Assembly (NCBI RefSeq): GCF_003015185.1
Contig: NZ_CP027860.1
Location: 2,914,001-2,978,000 of the forward strand
Direction of reading: 5' to 3'
DNA length: 64,000 bases
Source of the DNA: Ahniella affigens
Lineage (GTDB): Bacteria; Pseudomonadota; Gammaproteobacteria; Xanthomonadales; Ahniellaceae
In this document: piece after piece, positions 54,338 to 62,767 of the stretch
Numbering within the stretch: the first letter of the stretch is position 1
How the letters are laid out: the number at the start of each line of letters is the position of its first letter
Translations under genes and position numbers: made by a program
Notes under the pieces: generated by a model
What the model was told of the DNA's origin: nothing
What the model saw: the letters and a program-made list of their open reading frames with translations, nothing else
The model's database searches: none

Positions 54338-57300
54338 TGCTCGTACTCCCCATCGTCATCGAACAAGGAACCCTGCAAGGGCTGGGGCGCTCGGCTGGCT
54401 AGCCAAGCGTTGTGGATGGAGACCGCGCGCGAGGCCGCATTGCGCGTGGTCTGATCCGGGCCATTGCGGTGCAGCCATTCCAACAGCGGCTTCAATGCGA
54501 CGTGCGGCTTGAAGTTCTCGTTCTTCAGCGTGTCCGAGGCATTAATGCCACTGCCGTCAAAGCACGCACCGATTAGCACCAGCGCCTGATCCAAATCGGA
54601 CGTGAGCTTGCGGCGATGCTTGCCCGACCACTCGCGTGCAAACTCCAGCGCGTCGGTGCGGGTAAATACCTTATTCTTCTCAGTGCACCAGCCGCGCTGC
54701 ACGAACTCGTCCGGCGTGGTGATCGAGCCCTTGAGAAACTTCTGCAGCTGGTCGCGCTTCAGCTCAGGCGCGTTACCGAAGGTACGCAGGAACTGGCGCG
54801 TGATCGGCTCCGCGTTGACCGGGGGCGCTTCCTTGCCCTTGTCGGCGTCCTCGTCGATGAGCTGATTGATGCCCACCAGCGCGTCGCGAACGGAGATAAT
54901 GCGGCCTTCATCGACATACACCTTGCCGTAGTGGCGCGAGAAGTATTCGAGCGCCTTGCCGCGCCGGATCACCTGGATGTCGGCTGCGGGCAAACCTTCT
55001 TTGGCGTGGTTCTCGAGCATCGCCTGCAACTGGCGCACATCGGCCATCACCTCGCGGCGCATCCGGCCCCAGCTCACCGGCTTGGGTTCCTCGGTGCGCT
55101 TGCGGCAGACGTGGATGATGTCGTACTCGATGGTCTTGGAGCCGAACTCGCCTTCGCCCTTGGTTTCGTCAGAGCGGATGGGGTAGGTCGCTTCGAGGTA
55201 GTAGCCCGCATCGAACAGCGATTCCAGAACCGCCACCCACGGCTCGTCCTCGCTGTGGTGGAAGGTGAAGGCCAGGATGCCGCTGGGTTTGAGTGCACGA
55301 TGCGCTTCGCGCCAGCACTGCGTGAGCAGACGCTGGTAGAAACCGTCCGGATCTTCCGGCTCGCGCGCGCGATTGGCGACCGCCTCCAGCGACTTAGGCG
55401 TGTATTCGGCGGTGAAGTAGCCGGGATACTTGTCCTTCAGTGCGAGGCGCAGCCAGACGTAGAAGAAATCGGACAGCTCCGAGTAGTGCAGCAGGCCGCC
55501 GAAGGGTGGATCAGTAATGACCAGATCGAGGCTGGCATCAGCAACCTTTGCCAGCTCCGTAGACGACCCACAGAAGACGTCCGCACCGTTGACGGGGTCG
55601 CCCGGAAAGACCTTCTCGCTCTTGCCACTGATGCCGTCTGCAAGCACGGCGTCCCTGCGCTTCAAGCTCTCAGCGCTTACTGCCTCCCAAGGCTGCATAG
55701 CCCAATCGCGGCTCTCAAGGAGAACAGGGACACAAGAACTCCAAGGGCCGTAGCCCATCGGCGAAAAGACGCCAACTTCAACTAGCGTTGATTTCGGGTG
55801 GAAGTTGTTGTTCGACATCGCAGGAACGAAGTGGTCCTTGTTGATGTGCCAGAACGCAAGAACGCTCTGGTTGCGTAGGTAGTTCTGGAATGCGCCAAGA
55901 ACAAACTCGCGCGTCTTCCAGTCGTAGCTCCCGACGTTCACGATGGCATTCAGCAATTGCGCGTGAGCGAGCAACTGGCGCGGGTGGAACATCGTCCACC
56001 AATGGGTGAAGCCGTGGTTCGGAACGCCGCCTTGCAAATGGTGGGTCATGAATCCGTATGGAAGCTCGGAGCGCGGCCAGTAGTCCTTGAGGTCGGCATC
56101 CTTGCGCGCTTCCCATTCCGCGAACGCGGCGTCGTATTGCTGGGCGTGCGCCGTGTCGTAGGCGGCGAAGAAGCGGCCGCCGTAGGGTCTGCCTGCTTCA
56201 TCTCGCTTGGGCGCGTAGCCCTGCACTGCGTAAGCGGCCATCGGGCCGGTCTTGCCGGTGGCCTTGATGGTGGTCAACACATCCTGCACCGTCCCGCAGG
56301 CCGAGCAGGCGTAGTGCGACTGCTTCGGCACCGTGCCAACCGTCGACTCGAAGGTGACACCAGTCTCCGGGCACGTCACTTGTTTCGGGACGATCCTTTT
56401 TTCTTTCTTGTTGCCGTTTTGATCCACCTCGATGACGGTTTCAAGACCCCGTACTTCCAGAAGCCGAATCTTCGCGGCGCGTGCCGCATCCCAGCGCGTG
56501 GTTGCCGCCACATCGTCCTGCGCCGAGCCGCCGTAAGGCTGGCCGTTGACATCCTGCTTCGCTTCGCCCGCCAGCCATTGCGGATGCACCAGCAGGCTCA
56601 GTTCCACCTTCTTGTTCTTGCCCTTGCCTAATTTCACCATCGCGGTGTGGCCGCAGTGCGGGCAGATCACGCCCTTCTTCCGGTCGAGCACGGAATACGG
56701 CGCTTCGGTGGGCGCGACGTAAAACGGCGTATCGGGTGCCATGCGGGCAGCTTCCTCCTCCACATCGAAGGCTTCGCCGCACTTGCCGCAGGTGTGCGCC
56801 CAATGCTTGACGGTGAGCGTCTTCACCGCCATGACCGGGCTAGTCATGATCGGCGTCCGGTGGCCGCAGCCCGTCACCTGACAGGGGCCGTGCTTGGCCC
56901 AGAAGGTGTAGATGATCTCCGGGCCTTCGTAGCGGTAGTCCTTGCGCTGCTCACGCGGAATGGCAAGCGGATCGAAGTCGGCGGGCATCGCCTTGTTGCT
57001 GGGCAGGTGCGTCCATTTGCCTTTCTCACCCTGCGGGCCGTCGCAGTAGTAGTACGGCATAATCTGCGGCTTGACCTCGGCCTCAATGTCGGCAAGGAGC
57101 TTTTTCACCTCCTCCAGATCGACATTCGCCAGTTCCTGCTTAACCACGAACCAAGCGACCGGGTTGAGGTCGTTGCCGACCATTTGCATCCCGAGGCGCG
57201 AGCCTTCCACCAGCGTGGTGCCGCCGCCCATGAAGATGTCGGCCACTTTCAGGTGCTTGAACGCGCCTTTTTTCTGGTGGTTGGCGTAGTAGTTGTCCCA

Positions 57301-57597
57301 CACCAGCTTGGCCGCGTGCGACGGGTCGTCTGGCGCTTTGGTGGCCGCCGCGATCAACATCGAGCGGAACACGCTGGACCGGCGCCTAGCCCACCACTTC
57401 GACATCTGGTAGATCGGCTTGCCCGCGTTGCCTTCGATGATCGCCACCTGATTGACAGGCAGGATGGGGAAGTCCACCTCCAGACAGGTCTTGGGGCGGT
57501 TCGGGTCGTTGAAGTCGACCGTTTCGAGCGCGACCGCCTTGCCTGCGCCCACGGCCTTGGCAATTTGCTGTTGGAGTAGTTCTTTCTTGGTGGCCAT
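54334..57597 (-). CDS. DUF1156-containing adenine-specific DNA methyltransferase (PglXI-like)
   Basis: 1087 aa. The DUF1156 start is distinctive: CLEVDFPILPVNQVAIIEGNAGKPIYQMSKWWARRRSSVFR. SAM-binding motif I is VADIFMGGGTTLVEGSRLG (near 120); the target motif is DPPFGGLLHYSELSDFFYVWLR (near 695), the DPP(F/Y) of N6-adenine enzymes. Between them lie Zn-ribbon cysteines (CQVTGCGH, CGKCGEAF, CPHCGHTAM, CPETGVTF, CSACGTVQ). Likely role: methylating host DNA for self-recognition in a BREX-type system. It starts 12 bases after pglZ, with AAGGAC upstream of the ATG. Confidence 0.9.
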   Translation of the reverse strand: MATKKELLQQQIAKAVGAGKAVALETVDFNDPNRPKTCLEVDFPILPVNQVAIIEGNAGKPIYQMSKWWARRRSSVFRSMLIAAATKAPDDPSHAAKLVWDNYYANHQKKGAFKHLKVADIFMGGGTTLVEGSRLGMQMVGNDLNPVAWFVVKQELANVDLEEVKKLLADIEAEVKPQIMPYYYCDGPQGEKGKWTHLPSNKAMPADFDPLAIPREQRKDYRYEGPEIIYTFWAKHGPCQVTGCGHRTPIMTSPVMAVKTLTVKHWAHTCGKCGEAFDVEEEAARMAPDTPFYVAPTEAPYSVLDRKKGVICPHCGHTAMVKLGKGKNKKVELSLLVHPQWLAGEAKQDVNGQPYGGSAQDDVAATTRWDAARAAKIRLLEVRGLETVIEVDQNGNKKEKRIVPKQVTCPETGVTFESTVGTVPKQSHYACSACGTVQDVLTTIKATGKTGPMAAYAVQGYAPKRDEAGRPYGGRFFAAYDTAHAQQYDAAFAEWEARKDADLKDYWPRSELPYGFMTHHLQGGVPNHGFTHWWTMFHPRQLLAHAQLLNAIVNVGSYDWKTREFVLGAFQNYLRNQSVLAFWHINKDHFVPAMSNNNFHPKSTLVEVGVFSPMGYGPWSSCVPVLLESRDWAMQPWEAVSAESLKRRDAVLADGISGKSEKVFPGDPVNGADVFCGSSTELAKVADASLDLVITDPPFGGLLHYSELSDFFYVWLRLALKDKYPGYFTAEYTPKSLEAVANRAREPEDPDGFYQRLLTQCWREAHRALKPSGILAFTFHHSEDEPWVAVLESLFDAGYYLEATYPIRSDETKGEGEFGSKTIEYDIIHVCRKRTEEPKPVSWGRMRREVMADVRQLQAMLENHAKEGLPAADIQVIRRGKALEYFSRHYGKVYVDEGRIISVRDALVGINQLIDEDADKGKEAPPVNAEPITRQFLRTFGNAPELKRDQLQKFLKGSITTPDEFVQRGWCTEKNKVFTRTDALEFAREWSGKHRRKLTSDLDQALVLIGACFDGSGINASDTLKNENFKPHVALKPLLEWLHRNGPDQTTRNAASRAVSIHNAWLASRAPQPLQGSLFDDDGEYEQ

Positions 57598-57609
57598 CAG
57601 GCGAAGTCC

Positions 57610-58599
57610 TTACTTGGTCAGCTCGACGAACGGCGACAGCACTTCCAGCAGCGACAAGCCGCCATGCGTGAGCGTCGGGTAGCCGCCCTGGCTACGCCAC
57701 TTCCTGCGACCCAAGGCCAACAGGTGCGCGCCGTGAGGGCTGTTGATCTGCAATGCCACGGGCGGCACGAAGGGGCCGGTGTCGCCAGTTCCGGTCTTGC
57801 TGCGCGAGCTTCCAAACGTCTGCCTGAGGAACTGGCCGACCTCGCCATCGGCATCGGGGAAGTAGCCCGTGGCCGCGTAGCCGTGATCGGAGGTCATGAC
57901 CAGCCGCCGCCCGGTGGCAAGGCGCTCGACGAAGGCCCAGAAGTCATCACTGGACAACTGCTCGGCCACGTCCTTGGTCAGCGGCTCCAGCCCCTGGCCT
58001 GCGCCGGAGCCGTCGTGCAGCTTGGCGTCGGGCCAGTGGTGCCAGAAGATCTGGTTCGGCGCGCTGCCGATCAGGGCTTGGCAGTCCTTCCACGGCAAGT
58101 CCACCGTTTCAGTGTTGGCGGCCTGCAGCTTGTGTGCGCGACCGCCGCCGTTGTTCTGGAGCTTGCTGCGGCTCGCGAAGCCGAGCGCGTGGGCAAACTC
58201 ATCAGTTTCGCCGGGTAACTCGGAGGCGCAGGCAGCGACTTCGTGCGTGGTGAAGCCGCGCGCTTTCGCGCCCTGCAACAGCCACGGCAGCTCGCGCAGG
58301 GAAAGGCCGTCGAGAATCAGCACCGCCTTGGCACTAAAGGGCTCCGCCCACCAACGCGTCAGGCGATCCGAGGTGCGCTCGACGCTCTGGCCAAATGCTT
58401 GCCACAAGCCCCAGCCACTGGACGCGAGGAATAAATCTAGCGCACCGACTTCACGGTCGCGCCGGACGACTTCGCTCGGCGCATTACCTGCGGACAGCGG
58501 CTTTCGGGCGATCTCGACAACCTGATCGACGATGATGCGCCAAGCATCAGCGTCCGAGCTTTGCATCAGGGCCTGCAAGGTGCTGGCTGTCAATGGCAT
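57610..58599 (-). CDS. pglZ: PglZ-domain (alkaline phosphatase superfamily) protein
   Basis: 329 aa from the ATG at 58599, which overlaps the stop of the ATPase gene (TGATG). The PglZ core is short but the metal-site features of the alkaline phosphatase fold are visible: VLILDGLSLRELPWL (near 95), VMTSDHGYAATGYF (near 233) and the C-terminal LTHGGLSLLEVLSPFVEL, the hallmark of PglZ proteins. Residues 1-80 are an N-terminal helical extension. PglZ is the marker protein of BREX/Pgl phage-defence systems, although its biochemical role is uncertain. Shorter than classical PglZ (800+ aa), so this is a minimal form. Confidence 0.88.
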   Translation of the reverse strand: MPLTASTLQALMQSSDADAWRIIVDQVVEIARKPLSAGNAPSEVVRRDREVGALDLFLASSGWGLWQAFGQSVERTSDRLTRWWAEPFSAKAVLILDGLSLRELPWLLQGAKARGFTTHEVAACASELPGETDEFAHALGFASRSKLQNNGGGRAHKLQAANTETVDLPWKDCQALIGSAPNQIFWHHWPDAKLHDGSGAGQGLEPLTKDVAEQLSSDDFWAFVERLATGRRLVMTSDHGYAATGYFPDADGEVGQFLRQTFGSSRSKTGTGDTGPFVPPVALQINSPHGAHLLALGRRKWRSQGGYPTLTHGGLSLLEVLSPFVELTK

Positions 58600-61328
58600 C
58601 AATCGTCCTCCCTCTCAAGGTTCAGCTCGAAGCTCATCCCTTCGGGAAGCTTCTTGAGGATTTCTTTTAGCTGCGCACCTGTAGCGGCCGACACCTTGAT
58701 CGAAACCTCCGCAACTCTAGTGGCTGGGCCGATGCCCCAATTCTCGATTCTGCCGATCAAGTTAAGCGGCGATGTGGCTGGATTCGACAGCGCCGTACGT
58801 GGTTTGGAAGCCTTGCTATTTCCGTCGAAAATGCCGCCTGCCGAAGTAATTGGCATCGTAGCGGGCAGTCCGCCGGAATTAGATTCGGATACACCAGCTC
58901 TGGAAACAGAGCCGTCAAGCGGGTATGCGCCAAGCGGCGACGGGGTAGATGCCGTTGAGCCGCCGGTTGCAGGCACGGCCGAGGGCAGCATCACGAACAC
59001 GTCATCGAGATGGCGCCCCGTGAGCGAGAGCTTCGGGCGTAGACGTCGCCATGCCGTGTCCACATCCTCACCCGGATATGTTTGAAGATACTCCATGCCA
59101 CGCAAGTTGATGGCCAACTTACCCTGAGCACACAAACCCAGTAGGCGTTCCTTCATCAAAGTCTCGCCCAGCCACGGGATGCAGTCCAGCTCTGCTGGAC
59201 GCGGCTCTTGTAGCTCGCGCAGGAGCTTGCCAACAGATTCATTGTTGCAGGCGTATTCGAGCACCAGTTCCTCGAAGTCCTCTGGAACGAATAGATCGCC
59301 GATCAGCGCATCCTCGATGGCTTCGGGAATCTGCGAGCCTTGCTTATCGAGACGCTCGACGCTGAACTTGCACTGCGCAGGATCGGCGAAATTCCAGCGT
59401 TGCAGCACGGCAAAGCGGTCGAAGCGCTTTTTGAGGTTGTCGCGCAGGGTGATCTCGAATTCCTTGTGCAGCTTTTTGTATTCGGGGTTCTGTCCGCCCC
59501 ATTCCTGCGCCTTCATTTCGGCGCGGGCGAGGATGAGTAGGTCGCGATCCATGAAGGAGTTGGTACTGCCCGCGCGCGGCAGCAGAAAGCGCACCGTATT
59601 ACGGCGCTTCTGCAACTGCCCTTTAAGCCAGCGGCCCAGTGTGGCATCGAGCTTGTCGACTTCCTCAGGGAGCACGAGAATGGGCAGACGGTCATCCCAC
59701 TTGTCGGGTTGCTCGGCCTCATCGAGCTCCGTCCACGGATCATTGACCCACGATTTCGGCAGGGCAATTACGCGGAAGGCCTTGGCGACCTCGTCGCTAC
59801 CGCCGATGACATAACGTACCTGCTTGGCGAGCTGCGCCTGATCCGCGCCGTCGGCGAACAGCTTGTCGTTGCGCGCGTAGGCCATGAGCTTGGCGCGCGG
59901 GTTCTCTTCCTCGCGAAACAGCAGCTTGGTGCCTTCCTGGTGGATGTTGAAGCTGTTCTCAACGATGGTCGCCAACTCGACCTGGAATGCGTTGTCGTCC
60001 ACTGGCTTGCTACGGGTGATATCCAGTTGCAGCGTGGCGGGTTCAGCTCCGGCGAGATTGCCTACGGCAATCGAGCGTAGCCAGAGTGCGCCGATGATTT
60101 CCTGCAGGTGCGGCGCGACGCTGGCGTGATCATGCCGCGCCTCCTGCACCGAAATAATGTTCTGCTGCGCCTTCTCGCGCAGCGTACGGTGATGCTGGTT
60201 GGCGACCGCTTCGAGCAAAGCGCCAATGCCCGAGGCATCGTCGTCCAGCCGAAAGTCAGCGGCCGTAAGCAAGGGCACGGACTCGCCACGGCTCTTGTAG
60301 AGGTTAGCGAGGATGCGGATCAGGTCGCGTGTTTCCTGGGCATCCGTAGCGATGAGTACCTGTTCTTCGAGCAGACGAAGCAGGTGCGGCGCGTACGGCC
60401 ATGTTTCTGTGAACTCCCGGCGTTTACGTTCCTGCTCGACGGGCGGCACGTCGAGCAAACGAAAGGACTCGGCGACGTGCTGAGCTACTAGCGATTCGAT
60501 GGTGCCGCTGGCGATCTGCAGGCGGTTGTCAAACAGGCGGTGCAACAGCATCCGTCGGCGATCCAGCTGGATGCGCTCGGCGCTGCCGCCCGCTTTGAAG
60601 TCGATGGCGACCGGGTTGACGCGATGCACCTGTTGGTAGGCGTCGCTACCGCCGTTGCGTACCGAAATTACGAGCACCAGCAGGTCGGGGCGCTCCTTGG
60701 CGATCTCCGAAAGAATCTGGATGAAGTTGAATGCCCAGTTCTTCCAAGGGTACTGCTTGGTGTTGGTCAGGCCGTCGTACCACGTCTGGAACTCGTCCAG
60801 CAGCAACATCGTCGGCTTGTTCTCCAGCAACTCGATGATGAGCTTGTCGGATGGGATTTCGGTTTTCGACGAGCCCTGGCCGTCCCACTTGCCCTTGATG
60901 AATGTGCCGTGCGGATGGTTGTCGAACAGCACATCCCACAAGAACTTGTAGCGGTGGCGATGCAGGCTTTCGCCGATGACGTGCATCCCATCGCGCAAGG
61001 CGATCTTGCCGATCCTAGCGTCGGTAAGCGTGGTTGCCCATGCATTGAGCCAGGAGCTGGTCGAGGACGGGTCGGTCACCGCGTGGTAGAGCGCAGCCAT
61101 CAAGTGCGACTTTCCCAGGCCGCGTTCGCCGATCACGACCACAGGGCGACCCTGGCTGGGGCCAACGGCCTCGATGCCTTTCAACAGGTCGTGCGTGGGA
61201 TAGGTGATCTCCAGAAACTGTTTGGCTGCAATCTGGGTCGCGCCCGTTTGCTGGTCGTTGGACAGCTCGATGGCTGTGCCCTTGAGGCGTTTGCCCCGGA
61301 ATTCTTCTCGTAGCGTCAGTCCAAGCAT
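58599..61328 (-). CDS. DUF499-type AAA+ ATPase (BrxC/PglY-like)
   Basis: 909 aa from the ATG at 61328 (MLGLTLREEFRGKRL). Walker A GERGLGKSHLMAALYHAV (near 68), Walker B MLLLDEFQTWYDGL (near 178), and sensor-like LVLVISVRNGGSDAYQQV. The N-terminal FLEITYPTHDLLKGIEAV and the spacing to Walker A match COG1483/DUF499 ATPases that accompany PglZ and DUF1156 methylases. The C-terminus ends in a beta-rich domain preceded by a Ser/Gly linker (VPATGGSTASTPSP...). First gene of the six-gene operon; the intergenic spacer upstream, about 520 bases, presumably holds the promoter. Confidence 0.88.
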   Translation of the reverse strand: MLGLTLREEFRGKRLKGTAIELSNDQQTGATQIAAKQFLEITYPTHDLLKGIEAVGPSQGRPVVVIGERGLGKSHLMAALYHAVTDPSSTSSWLNAWATTLTDARIGKIALRDGMHVIGESLHRHRYKFLWDVLFDNHPHGTFIKGKWDGQGSSKTEIPSDKLIIELLENKPTMLLLDEFQTWYDGLTNTKQYPWKNWAFNFIQILSEIAKERPDLLVLVISVRNGGSDAYQQVHRVNPVAIDFKAGGSAERIQLDRRRMLLHRLFDNRLQIASGTIESLVAQHVAESFRLLDVPPVEQERKRREFTETWPYAPHLLRLLEEQVLIATDAQETRDLIRILANLYKSRGESVPLLTAADFRLDDDASGIGALLEAVANQHHRTLREKAQQNIISVQEARHDHASVAPHLQEIIGALWLRSIAVGNLAGAEPATLQLDITRSKPVDDNAFQVELATIVENSFNIHQEGTKLLFREEENPRAKLMAYARNDKLFADGADQAQLAKQVRYVIGGSDEVAKAFRVIALPKSWVNDPWTELDEAEQPDKWDDRLPILVLPEEVDKLDATLGRWLKGQLQKRRNTVRFLLPRAGSTNSFMDRDLLILARAEMKAQEWGGQNPEYKKLHKEFEITLRDNLKKRFDRFAVLQRWNFADPAQCKFSVERLDKQGSQIPEAIEDALIGDLFVPEDFEELVLEYACNNESVGKLLRELQEPRPAELDCIPWLGETLMKERLLGLCAQGKLAINLRGMEYLQTYPGEDVDTAWRRLRPKLSLTGRHLDDVFVMLPSAVPATGGSTASTPSPLGAYPLDGSVSRAGVSESNSGGLPATMPITSAGGIFDGNSKASKPRTALSNPATSPLNLIGRIENWGIGPATRVAEVSIKVSAATGAQLKEILKKLPEGMSFELNLEREDD

Positions 61329-61759
61329 TAATTTAGATCCCCATTCGTGAATGAGCTTGGCCCAGCCCATTCAAGCAAAGCGGCGGGTAGGTTCTTGATG
61401 AAACTTGCGGCTTCGGACTTCGACACATGCGAGGCCGAGTGCGGCTCGTATACAGGGACAAGACTTTTCGAACGCAACCCCAGGAGTGCACACATGCCAA
61501 GCTTCGGTTACTTCGCATTGTTACGCAAGTATATGATTTTCCTTAAAACGGCTGCCATCGATCTCACTTGTATGGACTGATTAAGGACTATCAAGTTTAG
61601 CTGAGGCAGCTCGGTTTAGGAGCGGCACGGCAATGCAAAGCCTCGGATAGGTGTCGCGACAGCCGCCGCAACACCGAAACTGTGGACTGGCTCATTTTAC
61701 TGCGGTTGTATTGACCTGCTGCGTTCTGGCTCAGGCGTTACCTTTGAAAGGAGCATATA
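61329..61759. other. Low-GC spacer with presumed defence-operon promoter
   Basis: This ~430-base stretch has no convincing gene; a 77-codon plus-strand ORF (61347-61580) has no RBS and no protein-like features. Base composition turns AT-richer around 61520-61610 (gattttccttaaaacgg, tgattaaggactatcaag), typical of a promoter region and of island junctions. On the minus strand, TATACT at about 61530 could be a -10. Nothing decisive. Confidence 0.4.
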
Positions 61760-61837
61760 TTGAGTACTATGGCCAACGAAGCATTCAAGCGTTGGACCGC
61801 CTGGCAGACGGCTGCTTTGGTTCCCCTACCCTTTTGA
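61760..61837 (+). CDS. Possible 25-codon leader ORF upstream of the macrodomain gene
   Basis: TTG start at 61760, preceded by a strong AAAGGAG at 6-7 bases, encodes 25 residues ([20 protein letters not shown]...) and stops 14 bases before the macrodomain ATG. Either a leader peptide, or the N-terminal remnant of a lost upstream gene. Confidence 0.3.
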   Translation: MSTMANEAFKRWTAWQTAALVPLPF

Positions 61838-61851
61838 ACTCGGGATATCCA

Positions 61852-62304
61852 ATGATTAGCATTAGTTACGGAAACCTGCTCGAAGCTCGTGCCGAAGCGC
61901 TGGTCAACGCCGTCAACATCGTCGGCGTGATGGGCAAGGGCATTGCTCTGGCGTTCAAGGAGCGCTTTCCTAAGAACTACCGGCTTTACGCTGCGGCGTG
62001 CAAAGTCCGGGAAGTGCGGACAGGACAGATGTTCGTCACGGTGGTACGTGAGTTGGGCGACCCGCACTGGATTGTCAATTTCCCGACCAAACAGCACTGG
62101 CGTGCGCCATCTCGGATGGAATGGATCGTGGACGGTTTGCATGATCTGCGGCGGCTCTTGATTGAGCAGATGGTTGCTTCTGTTGCGATCCCGGCTTTGG
62201 GGGCTGGGAATGGTGGGCTTCCCTGGGCGGCGGTGCGTGAGCAGATTGAGCTTGCGTTGGGTGATCTGGAGATCGATATTCTGCTGTTCGCGCCGATGGA
62301 GTAA
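61852..62304 (+). CDS. DarG/TARG1-like macrodomain protein
   Basis: 150 aa from ATG 61852. Matches the ADP-ribosylglycohydrolase macrodomain of the DarG antitoxin: [48 protein letters not shown], with the NAVN and [12 protein letters not shown] ligand-binding loops, and [27 protein letters not shown] near the end. DarG reverses DNA ADP-ribosylation by the toxin DarT. Here only the macrodomain is present (DarG has a further ~200 aa) and no DarT-like ORF lies beside it, so it is an orphan antitoxin, a stand-alone immunity factor, or a remnant. The open frame extends upstream to 61651 without conserved sequence. Confidence 0.82.
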   Translation: MISISYGNLLEARAEALVNAVNIVGVMGKGIALAFKERFPKNYRLYAAACKVREVRTGQMFVTVVRELGDPHWIVNFPTKQHWRAPSRMEWIVDGLHDLRRLLIEQMVASVAIPALGAGNGGLPWAAVREQIELALGDLEIDILLFAPME

Positions 62305-62369
62305 TACGAGCGCAGCGGCAAGGGGCTTCGATTACGACGAAAGGCTGCTGTTGCTGACTGTCGGCGAGA

Positions 62370-62416
62370 TTGCCCTGGATCCCGGAACCCGCTGCGCGGC
62401 TTCCAGGGTGACGACA
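62370..62416. repeat. Dispersed 44-bp repeat, minus orientation
   Basis: Reverse-oriented copy of the 44-bp repeat of the 47.7-48.9 kb cluster (ttgccctggatcccggaac...gctgcgcggcttccagggtg). It lies in the 390-base gap 62305-62696, in which I see no gene; the rest of the gap is unremarkable. Confidence 0.75.
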
Positions 62417-62696
62417 ATCGATTCGGGATGCTTCGGGACGCGGCTTCAGCCGAATGGGTGGTGCGGGCAAATATCAGATAACGGCTTTCGACACCCTGAC
62501 CTGCTCGGGGGCTTTCTGCCTAGACCGCATTCCGCCCAGACCGCTGACAGACTTCCTAGACTGAACTTCGAGCGGCTGAGCTACTAGGCGGCGCTCGGTT
62601 CGGCGAGCCCATTGGGGTGCAAACAGACGAAAGCCGAGCTCCAAGCGATTAAGCGGGTCCCGCAGGCGAGACGATCTCGATCTAGCCAATGAAAGG

Positions 62697-62729
62697 ATTC
62701 TTTAATGGTTGCCCGACACATTAAAGAAT
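62697..62729. promoter_or_regulatory. Inverted repeat upstream of fic, candidate operator
   Basis: Perfect 11-bp arms ATTCTTTAATG (62697-62707) and CATTAAAGAAT (62719-62729), 11-base spacer, followed by a third related half-site ATGCTTTAATT (62727-62737). This is a typical autoregulatory operator. It argues for the Fic start at 62768, since the in-frame ATG at 62705 lies inside the left arm. Confidence 0.7.
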
Positions 62730-62767
62730 GCTTTAATTTGAAGCAACGGTATTCAAGGCGAGTCGCA

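Noticed and set aside
49063-61328. DISARM system
   Set aside because: The SNF2 helicase and methylase fit in part, but no DrmA/DrmB/DrmC-type genes are present and PglZ points to a BREX-type system.
61347-61580. 77-codon ORF in the defence-operon upstream spacer
   Set aside because: No ribosome-binding site, no protein-like features, and it spans the AT-rich promoter region.
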